Source: Strigops habroptila (Eukaryota; Chordata; Aves; Psittaciformes; Psittacidae). Taken from it: a stretch of 64,000 nucleotides of DNA. Below, piece after piece: positions 1 through 10,815 of the stretch; the stretch's first letter is position 1, and every line of letters starts with the position of its first letter. A program made the position numbers and the translations under genes. The stretch is from NCBI RefSeq assembly GCF_004027225.2, contig NC_044301.2:26847685-26911684 (forward strand), in the 5' to 3' direction. The notes beneath the pieces are model-generated. The model ran no database searches. It had not been told where the DNA came from and saw only the letters and a program-made list of their open reading frames with translations.

Positions 1-61
1 GCAAAAAAGGCATTGAAGCTTAACTCTTGTTGAGAACTTAAGTGTTAAAATTCACTGGATC

Positions 62-445
62 ATGGGGTACCTCTCCTATGAAAACAGGCTGAGAGAGTTG
101 GGCTTGTTCAGCCTGGAGGAAAGAAGGCTCTGGGGAGACCTTAGAGCAGCTTTACAGTACCTAAAGGGGGCCTACAAGAAAGCTGGAGGGGGACTTTTTA
201 CAAGGGCATGTAGTGGCAGGACAAAGGGGAATGGCTTTAAACTGAAAGAGGGTAGATTTAGATTAGACATTAGGAGCAGGTTGCCCAGAGAAACTGTGGA
301 TGCCCCATCCCCTGGAAGTGTTCAAGACCAGGTTGGATGGGGCTTTGAGCAACCTGGTCTAGTGGAAGGTGTTCCTGCCCATGGCAGGAGGGCTGGAACT
401 AGATGATCTTTAAGGTCCCTTCCTTCCAACCCTAACCATTCTATG
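62..445 (+). repeat. CR1 LINE 3' fragment (+)
   Basis: This is the 3' end of a CR1 non-LTR retrotransposon. The translation shows the C-terminal part of the CR1 reverse-transcriptase protein (LSYENRLRELGLFSLEERR, then RTKGNGFKLKEGRFRLDIR), followed by the CR1 3' tail (ggaactagatgatctttaag). About 14 codons normally found between FRLDIR and [10 protein letters not shown] are missing, so the copy carries an internal deletion as well as the usual 5' truncation. It is a dead fragment in intronic DNA. Confidence 0.9.
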
Positions 446-549
446 GTAACGTTTCTTCTCTTGTATAATTCTGTAAGTGTGAAGTGACTGTTTCTTGAGG
501 CAACCAGAGTCATGTTTAAACAATTGTTTATAGAGGACCTGTTGTCATA

Positions 550-755
550 AAATCGTAGAACAGGTAGGGTAGGAAAGGACCTTAAGATCATCTAGTTCCA
601 ACCCCCCTGCCATGGGCAGGGGTGCCTCGCACTAGACCATGTCGCCTGAGGCTCTGTCCAACCTGGACTTGAACACTGCCAGGGATGGAACATTTACCAC
701 TTCTTTGGGCAACCTGTTCCAGTGCTTCACCACCCTCACAGTAAAGAACTTTGTC
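550..755 (-). repeat. CR1 LINE 3' fragment (-)
   Basis: A minus-strand CR1 tail: on the + strand it reads gaccttaagatcatctagtt, then the conserved CR1 stretch through cttcaccaccctcacagtaa. It covers only the extreme 3' end of the element and no open frame remains. Confidence 0.85.
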
Positions 756-1193
756 ATTTAAAGTTCGCTGGTCTTTCAAAAAAGAAACTAGTAAACTAGG
801 CATTTTACATTGCTGTACGATGTCTATCGGAGCATAAAATATGGAAGTTTTGAGACCAACATGTAGAATGACTTCAATTTCTCAGTGTCTGCCAGAAACC
901 TCAAGTCTCATGTGCTTCAAAACTTGAGTAATATGCTTTCTGTGAATCTAACTACTTTTTTTTTTTCCCCCTGCTGGTAGCAGTCTTACACTTGTGTGGA
1001 AGGAGCTCGGCTGCCTTTGGCCTGAAATATAGCAATAGCGGTGTTGCTGGAGGAAACTGGATATGTGGTGTAGACTTCACTGAGGCTATGAATGTTAGGG
1101 GTTTTACTTTTCTTTTTTTTTTTTTTTTTTCTTTTTTTAATTGGCTGGCTTATTTCTGGAAACTTGTTAATACTGAAGCTTGTTTTAACCCTT
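756..1193. other. Intron-like DNA without recognised gene
   Basis: No coding or repeat family is recognised. There are T-rich runs at about 955-966 and 1110-1137. The final six bases (accctt, 1188-1193) are the left copy of the ERV-a target duplication. Confidence 0.5.
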
Positions 1194-1845
1194 TGTTTCA
1201 GGCATCGAGAGATTCTGGATGGAGAAGAACTTAAGCCACGCACAGAAAATAAGCAAAAGATGGTTTATTACTCTATTACATGTTAGCCAAAACAAATTAC
1301 AGAGACATAATGCTATAGACAGAGATTTAGACAGGTACGGTTAAAAGAGTTAAACACGGATTCTTACCCACCCACACAGCTGTCCAATGACCAAGAGGCC
1401 AGCTCTGAGTTGTCTCGTGACGAGAGGGGTTGGCAGGCACTACCTTAGCGGGCGTCCCCACGGAGGCAACGTTGGCCTAGGTGGTAGTTAGGTCTGCTTC
1501 CCTGTCTCTCTCGAACCCTGGGCTTTTATCTGTTGTAAGGTGCATGCTCATTCTGATGTGGGGGGCCAGCCCACGCCAGAAGGAGTGGCCTTGTTGGCTC
1601 TTTGCCGCGTCTGCGCTGTTAGGCGCAGGGGGGTTTGTGGGGTCTCTTACTTCTGCTTTCTTCCTCCCCTTCCTTCATCGCCATCACCTTCAAGTGTCCT
1701 TGGCTACCATTTATGGGCAAAACCGAGAGGTGCTAGTCCAAACCGTAGCCGCCTCCAAAAAGTTGGCAGGGTGTTTGAGGAAGTTAGCAGGGCTTTGGGG
1801 CGGGCCACCACGGACCAGTTCCTCTTTGTCAGACTCGTCTGACAC
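1194..1845 (-). repeat. ERV-a 3' LTR
   Basis: Direct repeat of 6691-7342. In element orientation it ends in CA. The poly(A) signal AATAAA lies on the minus strand at 1264-1269, and a TATA-like gataaaag lies near 1525. The outer start of U3 reads GT here and GC in the partner LTR, instead of the usual TG. Confidence 0.9.
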
Positions 1846-1920
1846 GTGCCACCACGTGGTCCGTGTGCGGACCATCCCCGATTCGAACTAAGCGCACTTC
1901 AAAAGGGTTCATTAATTGCA

Positions 1921-2835
1921 TTAATGTTTGTTGCACACATGATAATTGGTATATAGCACATAATACAACCAAAGATTAACAAAAGTAATAAACCAAAGAG
2001 GGCTAGTGTTTTGGAGCCATGGCCAGCCCCAATGAAGGTTGCCAAATGGGTTCCAATTGTCATCGATATGGAGTTGGTTACCTAAAGCACGCAAATCAGC
2101 TAAATGAGCATGAATAGATTTAGAGTGATCAGAGAGACTCATACAGCACATTCCTTCAAAATCTTGACAACCATGACTGCGTGCTAATAATAGAAAGTCA
2201 ATAGCGGCACGATTCTGTAAGGTCGTGTGTCGCAGAGAATCTGCATCCATTAATCTTTAATGGCGTCACTGGCTGCATTATTCTCCTTAATCAACCAACA
2301 TCCTACTTTACGCAGGGTAGTTAAAGCTTGAGTGGCAGCTGCGCCAGGCGCAAAGGAAGGTGCAAAGATTGTTTCTTCAGCATTCCAAAAGTTCACATCA
2401 CTGTCACAGGTTTCAGTAAAGAGGCTGCGTCATTCCCTACGACGGTGTTATGACAGGGTTTGCAGTGCAGATGCGCTTGGCTGCAGGAGGGTGAGTCAGC
2501 CTAAGGTACATGGACCACCCTGAATAGCAGCAGGGAGTCCATACCAGGCTCTATTGCCACATAACAAGAATAGTCCATCAGGCAGAGTCATTGGTGTGTT
2601 AAACGAGGCTATGTTGTTTCTACTACTGCCATTACACCATAGAGTATGATTCAAATAAATGGGTTTTGTGGCATTTACATTAGTTACACTAGCATCGTTT
2701 ACAGTGGTACCTGTATAGTTAAATCAAGTGCATACTGCAGACTTGAGTAAGGTGCCAAGTAGATTAAGCTCTTGTGGAGGCAGCACAGGTGTCTGGCCTA
2801 CATGAGAGCACCACATATTCCAGTTCTGCATGCCA
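1921..2835 (-). pseudogene. env: ERV-a env remnant (SU end and TM)
   Basis: Minus-strand remains of an envelope gene. The open part (1921-2250) is a transmembrane subunit with an immunosuppressive-type heptad (LQNRAAIDFLLLARSHGC) and a CX6CC cysteine motif (C-QDFEGM-CC), then a membrane anchor rich in W, L and Y (PLWFITFVNLWLYYVLY). This motif layout is typical of avian leukosis-type alpharetroviral TM proteins. Upstream (2251-2835) are pieces of the surface-subunit C-terminus and fusion-peptide region in shifted frames, with stops. The N-terminal part of the surface subunit is deleted. The copy cannot encode a complete envelope. Confidence 0.85.
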
Positions 2836-3461
2836 TTCCAGTCCCTGAAGGTGCTCTGTAGGGGTGTGGCAAGAGTAGCGTTAACCACCTGGATCATTCG
2901 GGTGCATAATGCATCCCAGATTTTCTGCCAAAATTCTCTCCCCCATATCTCTTTTGTCCTGATTCGATAATCATCCTGTTGCCATTTATCTAGCCATTTT
3001 ACTAAGCCTTGTGCCACAGCCCAAGAGTCTGTAAACAAGTAACAAACCTGCCCTGCTGGTGTGGCATCAATAGCTTGCCATGCCACGGCCAACTCAGCCA
3101 ACTGACTACTTCCTTGGGTATCTTCTAACACCAGACATGTCTGTGTCGCAGGGTTATACGCCACTGCACGCCACCTTTTAGTACCGTTACTACTACCGTC
3201 CATAAACCAGGCATTTTTCCTCAGTTCCTCTGTGAGGTCTTTGTAAGCGGACTCCCATCTGCCGATTTGGTAGTTTATTTGCTTCCTATTGAGAGGTCGG
3301 GGAGCTCCTGTCACACCATCACTTACGAACTCATGTAGGAATTGAATACCTTTTGGCCCCGGTTTAGCTTGTTCTTGAATATACCGCCTAATTTTCTGAA
3401 TAGTGGCTTCCTGTGCATGTCCCACCTTGTGGGTGGTTGGGTTACTAAGAACCCAAGTCAT
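2724..3461 (-). pseudogene. pol: ERV-a RNase H fused by deletion to env
   Basis: A 245-codon open frame that starts in the RT connection domain, passes through RNase H, and then jumps into env surface-subunit sequence. Three RNase H carboxylates are visible (FMDGS, LAELAVAW, FTDSW). The fourth, together with the whole integrase gene and the 5' part of env, is missing. The fusion point lies near 2900, after GREFWQKIWDALCTRMIQ. The open frame is a chance product of the deletion, and no function is proposed for the fusion. Confidence 0.8.
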
Positions 3462-3476
3462 AACCGGACTTTCTGT

Positions 3477-4751
3477 TCATAAAAGAACTTCATGCCCTAC
3501 TGTTTTCGCTTCAGTGTCTGCTAATGCCCAATAGACGGCCAACAGTAGTTGTTCAAATGCTGTATAGCGGGTGGCAGCACCAGCTAATTGACATGACCAG
3601 AAACCTAAGGGGCGATGTCGGCCCTCTTGCAATTGCCAAAGGCTCCATAGAGCTACTCCTTGGCTAACTGAAACATGTAATTCCACCGGTCCTGGTAGAA
3701 TGGGATGCAACTCCATGTGTTCACTAACCAGGGCCTTCACGGCTTCAAAGGCTTTTTCTTGTTCTGATCCCCACTCCCATTCTGCCTTTTTTCGAGCCAC
3801 CTGATGTAATGGCTTCAATAAGGTAGCTAGATTAGGTAACTGCGTGTGCCAGAACCCTACAGCGCCCAAAAATTGTTGTATCTGCTGCTTAGTATTTGGA
3901 GTGGGCCACTGTTGGAGGGTCTTACGTGCCTTTTCAGGCATTTGCTGTATCCCATTGGACCACACGATACCCAAATAGGTTACAGTAGTGTCTGGGCCTT
4001 CTACTTTTTTGGGATTGATCGCCCACCCGGCATCCTGTAATGCTGAGATAATTTACATCAGCGCAGTATCCACTAGTGTGTGTGAAGGTCCCTGTATCAA
4101 GGTATCATCACTGTATTGAACGACTTGAATCTGCGGATCTACCTTGATTTGACATAACGTACAGCTCAGCGCCTGATGACAATAGGTAGGGCTGTGCTTA
4201 TATCCTTGTGGCAGGTGAGTAAAGGTATGCTGTACTCCCCGTCACGTGAATGCAAACTGGTCCTGCGCAACTTGCGGAATCAGAATCGTAAAAAATGCAT
4301 TAGCCACATCGATTACCGCATACCACCGCCTATCATGGTGTTGAATCTGTTGTATCAAAGAAGCAACATCTGGCACAGCCGCGGTTATTGGAGGTGTTAC
4401 TTTATTCACTCCTCTGTAGTCCACGGTCATTCGCCAGCTACCATCTGTTTTCTTTATGGGCCATACTGGACTGTTAAAGGCTGAGTGAGCATGCCGAACA
4501 ACACCAGCCTCTATCAAATCGTCAATCGTTTGCTGTATTTCCTGGTCTCCCCCTGGTATTTTATACTGCTTCAAATTTACAGCGGTGGTAGCAATGGGAA
4601 TGGGTGCTTCTTTGGGGATACGGCCCACCATTACCGTGCGGACTTGTATCCACTGTGACGCACCAAATGACCACACTTCATTGCCTAACGCTAAGCTATT
4701 CCTTTTTAATAAATCCACGCCAATAATATACTCGCCGGTTGCGGCGATCAC
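3477..4751 (-). pseudogene. pol: ERV-a reverse transcriptase
   Basis: Reverse-transcriptase domain in at least three frame segments. The fingers/palm part (4242-4751) shows FNSPVWPIKK, MTVDYRGVNKVTPP and the first catalytic aspartate in YAVIDVANAFF. The catalytic YxDD box lies in a shifted segment at about 4100-4120 and reads Y-S-D-D, an unusual residue at the second position. The thumb/connection segment (3477-3974) contains TKQQIQQFLGAVGFWHTQLP. Stops near 4040 and a frame change near 4240 break the gene. It would copy viral RNA into DNA in an intact element; here it is inactive. Confidence 0.85.
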
Positions 4752-5000
4752 GACATTATATTCCTTTGGTGCCCAATCTCTAATTCGTAGTCATACTCTT
4801 GTTTGTACACTGTAAACGGGGGGCATCTCCTAAGCCCCACGCTGTTGTTTTCAGCCCCTTGTGTCTTTCCGGGTTTCTGTGTAAAATGGTGACCTCTGCC
4901 CCAGTGTCCACTAATGCCCGCACCTGCTGTACATTACTGGGTGGTCACCAAATACAACAAGTGACAAAGGGGCGCAGGTCATGACGTGTTACACGGACTT
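4752..5000 (-). pseudogene. pro: ERV-a aspartic protease remnant
   Basis: The minus strand around 4882-4914 encodes the retropepsin active-site box V-D-T-G-A-E-V-T-I-L. The flap-region motif YIIGVDLLKR falls at the N-terminus of the following RT frame. Between them the frame is interrupted around 4790-4880. The role in an intact virus is Gag/Pol maturation. The position between gag and RT fits. Confidence 0.75.
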
Positions 5001-5153
5001 GGAGCTCTGGGGCTTGGCCACTTCCCTATTTGGCTTTGGGGTGGAACTGAGCAATGACTTTATCTATCTCTTGCCAGGGATACACCATTTTATCCAACCC
5101 TGGGGGTGGCCCCGCACCAGGCTGACCCTCTCCTTCCATGGCACTGAAAGCAG

Positions 5154-6539
5154 TTACACTTCGAACCCTACTCCCCTTCTCTTTAGCCATACGACGCAGC
5201 ATACTAATCGGTTGCCCATCAATGTCCTTTTTCGGGACACCCTCCTGGAGTAATTGGCGGAACAGATGAGTACGTTCACCCGGCTCCCCTCTTTCCCCCG
5301 TTTCATTTTTGGAGTGCCCAATTGTGGGGGTCCGTCAGGTTTTTCCAGACCAGGCAACTCACCCAGCTGCCCTAACTTTTCTATCATGTCACTGATGGTT
5401 AACCCTTGCGCCGTCATGACTACTGGGATCAAGTAAGGCTTCCAGGCTGAAGGGCAACCCTCCAGCAAAAGGTTGCGAACTGAAGCCGTGAAGGGTTCGG
5501 CTAGGTACCTGCCTGGGTCCCCTCGTTGCACGGCCATTTTCATCCCTTCCCACTTCAACAAGGTTTTTGCCTGCGCCAGCGTTACCCATTGGCTGGAAAC
5601 GGGGGGCCAAGTGCCATCAGAATTATAGTGTTGGTTCAGTCCATAGGCTATTACTGTGATGAGAGGGACATTTGTCCCCGTGGGTAATGCCCATAGTGCC
5701 TGCTGCACGTACGGATCATTAGACAGTCCACTAAAATGGGTGGCATCCATGCTATCTAGCAAGACACTGCGCCCTCCTCCATCAACCGTACTAACCACTG
5801 CTGTGGCCGTTCGCCTGGCTGTTGACTATACTTAGCTAACAAATTTTTTACATCTTCTGGTGAAAAATCTTCCATGATGTCTGCTCTTGCTCATCGTCCT
5901 GAGGGGGTCCATGGCCCCCTTTTTCTTTACCACTGGGGCGGCTCGAGCCAGCACGATGCCCTGTTCTGGGTCCTCCTCTCCCTCCTCGCTCTCCGAGGAG
6001 CTCCAGATATTTCCATCCCATGTCTCTGGGTCCCAGTCTGGCTGGGTGATGACTGTACGGACCCGCAGTCCTGGGTCATTAGTTTTCTTTGGACGCCTTC
6101 TTCGGTGTCGTGCGGCCCGCACCGCATAGGATGCAGCCAATTTTTCCTGCCATCCGGCCCCTGCCTGAGTAGCAGCCACCAGGGCCTGCTGTTGAACGAT
6201 ACCTTTGGCCCTTTTTGCCTGCAATTCCTTTTCTAATTGTCCTATCTTTTCTTCTAAGGCTTGAATGTGTCCCCAAGTAACTTTAAAGGAACTGAGGAGG
6301 CTGCTTCTCATACGTCCAGCATGCTGTAATCTCTCCCTTGCTTTTGTGTTGGGTAGCTCTATGAATTGCCCCCAATATTTCAACAAGTCCACGGGACCCT
6401 GCTCATTCCAGGGCTCTGGACCTACTTGGGTGCAGGTTTCCCACCTGTCCCACAAAGTATTCCATGGTTCCGGTTCCCACCCCGGCTGCTCCACCGGTGG
6501 AGCAGCAGGGGTCGATGCTGGCCTTTTTTTCTTAAGCAT
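5154..6539 (-). pseudogene. gag: ERV-a gag
   Basis: Gag in two open pieces that share one frame: 6539-5832 (likely start MLKKKRP at 6539; the upstream in-frame ATG at 6611 overlaps the leader) and 5798-5154. Two in-frame stops, TAA and TAG, separate them near 5820-5830, and a frame change near 5290 diverts the C-terminal end. The first piece has a proline-rich start, a predicted coiled coil (ALEEKIGQLEKELQAKRAK) and an acidic stretch (SSSESEEGEEDPEQG). The second looks like capsid (TLLKWEGMKMAVQRGDPGRY). I see no CCHC zinc knuckle. No glycine follows the start, so myristoylation is unlikely. Confidence 0.75.
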
Positions 6540-6663
6540 GGTTACACAACCTCTAACAGACAAACACACACACGTACTGCAGTGGCGCAATCCGGTAGCT
6601 GTGCACTCCACTACATGGCCCCACTATTCACCAAACCCGGGTGTGGCTGCCTTCTCAATACCG

Positions 6664-6683
6664 GAATCCCATCCTCGTCGCCA
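6664..6683 (-). promoter_or_regulatory. ERV-a primer binding site (tRNA-Ser)
   Basis: On the + strand the bases gaatcccatcctcgtcgcca match the 3' end, including CCA, of tRNA-Ser(GCU) as I know it. The element strand therefore reads TGGCGACGAGG... and would pair with that tRNA. The site sits seven bases inside the 5' LTR. Confidence 0.8.
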
Positions 6684-6690
6684 AAAGTTA

Positions 6691-7342
6691 TGTTTTGGGG
6701 ATCGAGAGATTCTGGATGGAGAAGAACTTAAGCCACGCACAGAAAATAAGCAAAAGATGGTTTATTACTCTATTACATGTTAGCCAAAACAAATTACAGA
6801 GACATAACGCTATAGACAGAGATTTAGACAGGTACGGTTAAAAGAGTTAAACACGGATTCTTACCCACCCACACAGCTGTCCAATGACCAAGAGGCCAGC
6901 TCTGAGTTGTCTCGTGACGAGAGGGGTTGGCAGGCACTACCTTAGCGGGCGTCCCCACGAAGGCAACGTTGGCCTAGGTGGTAGTTAGGTCTGCTTCCCT
7001 GTCTCTCTCGAACCCTGGGCTTTTATCTGTTGTAAGGTGCATGCTCATTCTGATGTGGGGGGCCAGCCCATGCCAGAAGGAGTGGCCTTGTTGGCTCTTT
7101 GCCGCGTCTGCGCTGTTAGGCGCAGGGGGGTTTGTGGGGTCTCTTACTTCTGCTTTCTTCCTCCCCTTCCTTCATCGCCGTCACCTTCAAGTGTCCTTGG
7201 CTACCATTTATGGGCAAAACCGAGAGGTGCTAGTCCAAACCGTAGCCGCCTCCAAAAAGTTGGCAGGGTGTTTGAGGAAGTTAGCAGGGCTTTGGGGCGG
7301 GCCACCACGGACCAGTTCCTCTTTGTCAGACTCGTCTGACGC
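6691..7342 (-). repeat. ERV-a 5' LTR
   Basis: Partner of 1194-1845 and the same length. It would have driven proviral transcription leftward: TATA-like gataaaag near 7020 and poly(A) signal AATAAA on the minus strand near 6761-6766. The target duplication accctt follows at 7343-7348. Confidence 0.9.
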
Positions 7343-7348
7343 ACCCTT

Positions 7349-8587
7349 GGAGGGTTATGGGCAGACTCATCAGGAGCCAAAGACCAGCCTTGACAGGGTC
7401 ATTGTGGAATGTTAGTCTGGAGCTCGATTTTAAATTACAATAATAGCCAAGTTCACAATCTTGAACACATATCATTTATGGCTATTCTCCAGTTGGAAAG
7501 AGATTGTGGTTGAATTGGTTGTTACTAAGGAGGGATGGGGTAAGAGAGGCTGCTGGTCCTGGCCACTTTCTTTGAGATGTTATGGAGTAAGTCTGGCTTC
7601 TAGTGCTATTAGAGGTGATACTTGGATTTCACTGATTTGAAGTAGCCCCCTTAACGCTCAACTTGGATGAAAGTTAACAATGATTTGTCCAAGTTGTAGG
7701 CTTTCCCCATACTTGCTATATATTTAGCTGTTCACTTTGGTTCATGTCTCTGGTGTGAGTGATATGCTTATGCTTGGGCTCTTCAACCATGGACCATATT
7801 TTGCCTGCAGGGGGCAATTAAGTAACATGCTGGCAATCAACAAAAGCTGTGCAAATCCATGCTGCTTAATGGTAATGTCCATGGAGACCACAGCTAGGTT
7901 GGCTGCTGTGGGTATGCGCTGCCTACCTTAACCAGGGAGCTGTCTGCTGGGAGTTGTAGGCATGTTGCTAAGGGGTGGATCAGGTCAGGTTGAGGCAAGG
8001 GTAGTAAGTAACCATCCCAAAGCATGGCATTGCCTGTTCCCTGGCCTCATGGGGTGGGTGGAGGTGTGTGTACAATTAAATGTCATATAGGGATATCTTC
8101 AGCAATCTTTGTGTGCACCATACATGAGATCTTGCCTGCTGTCCAAGTAGGTAGTGCCACATACTGTGGGGTCAGCTCTGTGAAATGGCAGAAGTATGGA
8201 GGAAGGCTCTAGTATGCTTGGCTTCAAAAGACCTGTGATCATGATGCTACCAGGCCTCTTTGTCTTGGGGTCTCTGGGAATCCAAGCCCATCTTGGGTGT
8301 TTCCCCCTTCCTTCTTTTTTTTTCATATACTGAACCAATTACTCTAGGGAATGACTGAGGGCTGACATAAGGATGCCATGTGTGACCTGATTTGAGCTCC
8401 TGGTGTCTCAACCTTGTTCTGTTTCATCTTCCCCTCTGCAGCGATTAGCTTTGAACATGTGGATGACTTTCACCTAGTTCCAAGAAAACAGTGAAGTATT
8501 TTTGACCTGCCTACTCCTAACCAACACTTCTAAAATGACTAGTTTCTGCTATTAAAACCAAAAGTAAGCTTGCTGGTGATGCTAGGG
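7349..8587. other. Intronic DNA, no gene recognised
   Basis: About 1.2 kb with no retroelement similarity that I can see and no convincing exon. The short open frames here are not supported by composition or family resemblance. Confidence 0.5.
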
Positions 8588-8687
8588 AGAGCCTGTGAGT
8601 AATACTTCAGCAAATCTAGCAAAGCTCTGGATGGAGGTTAGTGGATAGAAAGAAACTCTTCAGGTATCCTTATTTCTGCTCTCAGGA
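8588..8687 (+). repeat. Left copy of 100-bp host duplication
   Basis: This 100-base host segment recurs at 22953-23052 with two visible differences (gcctgT/Ggagt and ccttaT/Cttc). Both copies start with agagcc. The left copy is joined directly to the interior of the ERV-b 3' LTR at the shared tetramer agga. See the finding on this duplication. Confidence 0.93.
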
Positions 8688-8979
8688 GAAAATAAAAGAG
8701 TTCATAGCAATAGCTACCACCCTGGAGCTGTGGCATCCTGGCAGTCCGATTAGTTCCAAGTCCGGTGGGGGAGATGTTCTTCCTCTCTATGCTGGTTGGT
8801 GCCGTTCTTTTATATAGTTGCAACCACATCCTCTACCCGGTGGTGGTGCACATGCCCAATACTGTCACTAGGGGGTCTTCTGATGGTATAACGTTGAGAA
8901 ACTGCAACCCTTACGGTCCACGCGGTCTGCTGTCCTGGTCTGCCAGAGTCGGGGTCAGGATACGCAGCAGAAAAATCGA
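8688..8979 (-). repeat. ERV-b 3' LTR, truncated
   Basis: Bases 8690-8880 match the R/promoter part of the 5' LTR (for example gcacatgcccaatactgtca), including a TATA box (tatataaaag on the minus strand near 8812). The U5 end (about 170 bp) is missing. Beyond 8880 the U3 sequence is unrelated to U3 of the 5' LTR. The boundary with the internal region is set by a G-rich polypurine tract (minus strand) at 8980-8996. Confidence 0.75.
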
Positions 8980-9065
8980 TTTCCCCGCCCCCTTAAGGTG
9001 CACGTGCTGTCTGCTTCTGGAAACTTCTGTCCCAGATTTAGGTATAGAAAAAATGGGTAATAATA

Positions 9066-9461
9066 CTATATAATCTGTACTACTGATGGTGTAGTTCGGC
9101 GCACAGCACGAATTTGTTTGACACCATCAGGTGAAACCGTAGTTATAAATTGCATCTTAGCCACAACATGTTGAATCAATTGTATAAAACATGGAATAAT
9201 ACATGGTAAAAACATTAGCATGGCAAGACCACATAACAAATAAAATAGGATTCGCTTAACCCGTGGACCACCAGGAAGCCAGGAAAACATATCACTGTCC
9301 CAGCCTTTCCATGTCTGGACAGGAACATGGGCCAGCTTTCGTATTCCTGCAGTAATTTGTTTAACAATTTTGCCACTATCATCAATTTTTAAACAACAAT
9401 TAGAATCATTTAGCTTACCACAAACACCTCCTTCTTCGGCTAGCAGGTAATCGAGAACCAT
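9066..9461 (-). pseudogene. env: ERV-b env transmembrane subunit
   Basis: Open frame of 131 codons covering the C-terminal half of a gamma-type TM protein: EEGGVC then a CC pair, an amphipathic region, and a long membrane anchor ([24 protein letters not shown] by composition, about residues 71-94). The cysteine motif is [10 protein letters not shown], with seven residues between the cysteines instead of six. The frame is separated from the surface-subunit frame by a break near 9470. In an intact envelope this part would anchor the spike and mediate membrane fusion. Confidence 0.8.
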
Positions 9462-9482
9462 TCTGTGTTGAAATATTGCTGT

Positions 9483-10526
9483 TCACATTTGTGTGGCCTG
9501 ATCTGCCAATAGGTCAAGGGCATGGGCTGTCTCGTTAGTAATGATCTCTAGGACAGCTTGTAATCGAATAATGCGATTTAGATTATAGATAGGTTCTCGA
9601 GCACCGCTAATCCACTCACTGGGGTTCCAGGTGGCAGGTCCGTAATGTCGTATGATACGTTGAGGGGTCCACTTATCATTGCCCCAGGTTTGATCACTTC
9701 CACCTGTTATAGATGTATCAATGGATCGCCGATGTCGATTAAGGTCATCATATATTCTAACTCCCAAACTGTCTCCATTTCCTTCTGGTAATAGGAAATA
9801 GAAGGGGCATATATAACCCACATAACAAGTTCCACTCCAATTATTTGGTAATTTTCGATAAGCATGATGACCACAAATCCAATAATGTCCTTTTAAGGCC
9901 CAAGTTCCATTTCCAAACGGTCCATCCCCTTTGTGTCTTAAATTGGAATTACAAGGAATTTCAAAATAAGTTGTATTTTTCAAGCCCAAAGGGTGCTTAA
10001 TTCGATTGTTTGCCTTTTTTCCTTTAATCCAAAGATCATATTTCTGTGCTCCTATTGGATTACTATAGTTACACTTAATGGTTACTGTTTGGTTGGTTAT
10101 GCCACTGATGGCACAAGCCAAAGGGTTAGATTCTTTCAATACCTGAGCTCCTGCGAGATCGGTATTAGACCAGAAATTATTAAATTGTCTTTCATGTCCG
10201 GTTTCATTGACCCATGCCCAACTTAGCCTGCGAGGGATAAGCTTTTCATCAGTGGCGTTGCTAAGCAAACACCATAACATGTCACCCTCGACATGAAGAG
10301 AGTGGCTGTAAGTCGAACAATTAATGGGTCGACAGGCAGGAATAATACAATGATTCCCATATTTAAATGTCCAATTACACACACTATGACCCACAAAAAC
10401 TCCATTGCTATGGTTCTGATTAAGACAATATTCCCCCTTTTCTGGAACTTGAATTTTCCATGGGCTTATCTCCTCATTCCAATACAACGTGTTATTACCA
10501 ATGTTTACGTCACTCGGATCACTCAC
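9483..10526 (-). pseudogene. env: ERV-b env surface subunit and TM start
   Basis: A 347-codon open frame with many N-glycosylation sites (NNT, NQT, NYS, NNWSGT) and numerous cysteines. It contains WSGTCYVGYICPFYFLLPE, the type of segment seen just before cleavage in class I envelopes, then a basic furin-type site RHRRS (about residues 264-268), followed by the start of TM and a heptad region (LNRIIRLQAVLEIITNETAH). It lacks its N-terminus: the signal peptide lies upstream in another frame (10633-10815). The length of the open reading is notable for an otherwise damaged provirus. Confidence 0.82.
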
Positions 10527-10632
10527 GAGCCGTTTTGGGGATAGTGGTTTTGATGTCCATGGCCAATCTTGGAATCCTAAAGGACTCCCACATATCCAAC
10601 AATTAGGTTAAAAACATTGGCCACCTGCTGGC

Positions 10633-10815
10633 CTAAAGCCATAAATTCATTTTGCCACCCTCTGAGAGTGAGGGTGTCGCAGGAGTTTCCCTGGATATTA
10701 AATGTGGCGACAATGGTCGACCAAAACAGTATCTGCGATGGTATACCAAACATCCTATAAATATTAACAAAGCAAACACTGACAATGCCACACAGACAAC
10801 CAGTAGCTTCATATG
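10633..10815 (-). pseudogene. env: ERV-b env signal/leader
   Basis: The minus strand from about 10815 reads MKLLVVCVALSVFALLIFIG, a classic hydrophobic signal or leader segment, followed by a basic YHRRYC. The open frame of 10633-11028 also includes unrelated sequence upstream of this methionine. A frame change near 10600 separates it from the surface-subunit frame. The placement, just before the surface subunit, supports the call. Confidence 0.65.

Larger units (their letters stand above)
1194..7342 (-). mobile_element. ERV-a: provirus with paired LTRs
   Basis: A 6.1-kb provirus on the minus strand: 5' LTR at right (6691-7342), serine-tRNA primer site, gag, protease, reverse transcriptase, RNase H, a deletion removing integrase and part of env, env transmembrane subunit, and 3' LTR at left (1194-1845). 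Both LTRs are 652 bp and I see fewer than ten differences between them, so insertion was recent. The same six bases, accctt, lie just outside both ends (1188-1193 and 7343-7348), the duplication size of alpha- and betaretroviruses. The env TM is alpharetrovirus-like, while the gag lacks a recognisable zinc knuckle. All genes are broken, so this copy is not autonomous. Confidence 0.93.

Noticed and set aside
984-1100. A possible exon after a pyrimidine tract and cag at about 983
   Set aside because: The reading does not resemble UBE2R2 or any family I know, and there is no clear donor site.
1481-1891. Open frames in the ERV-a LTRs (also 6978-7415)
   Set aside because: The frames run antisense to the element and exist in both LTRs only because LTRs are copies.
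2724-3461. A novel RNase H-Env fusion gene
   Set aside because: The join is explained by an internal deletion in a provirus; nothing suggests selection for the fusion.
6664-6683. A tRNA gene at the serine match
   Set aside because: Only the 3' 20 bases match and no cloverleaf is possible from the neighbouring sequence; it is a primer binding site. The same applies at 21284 and 22315.
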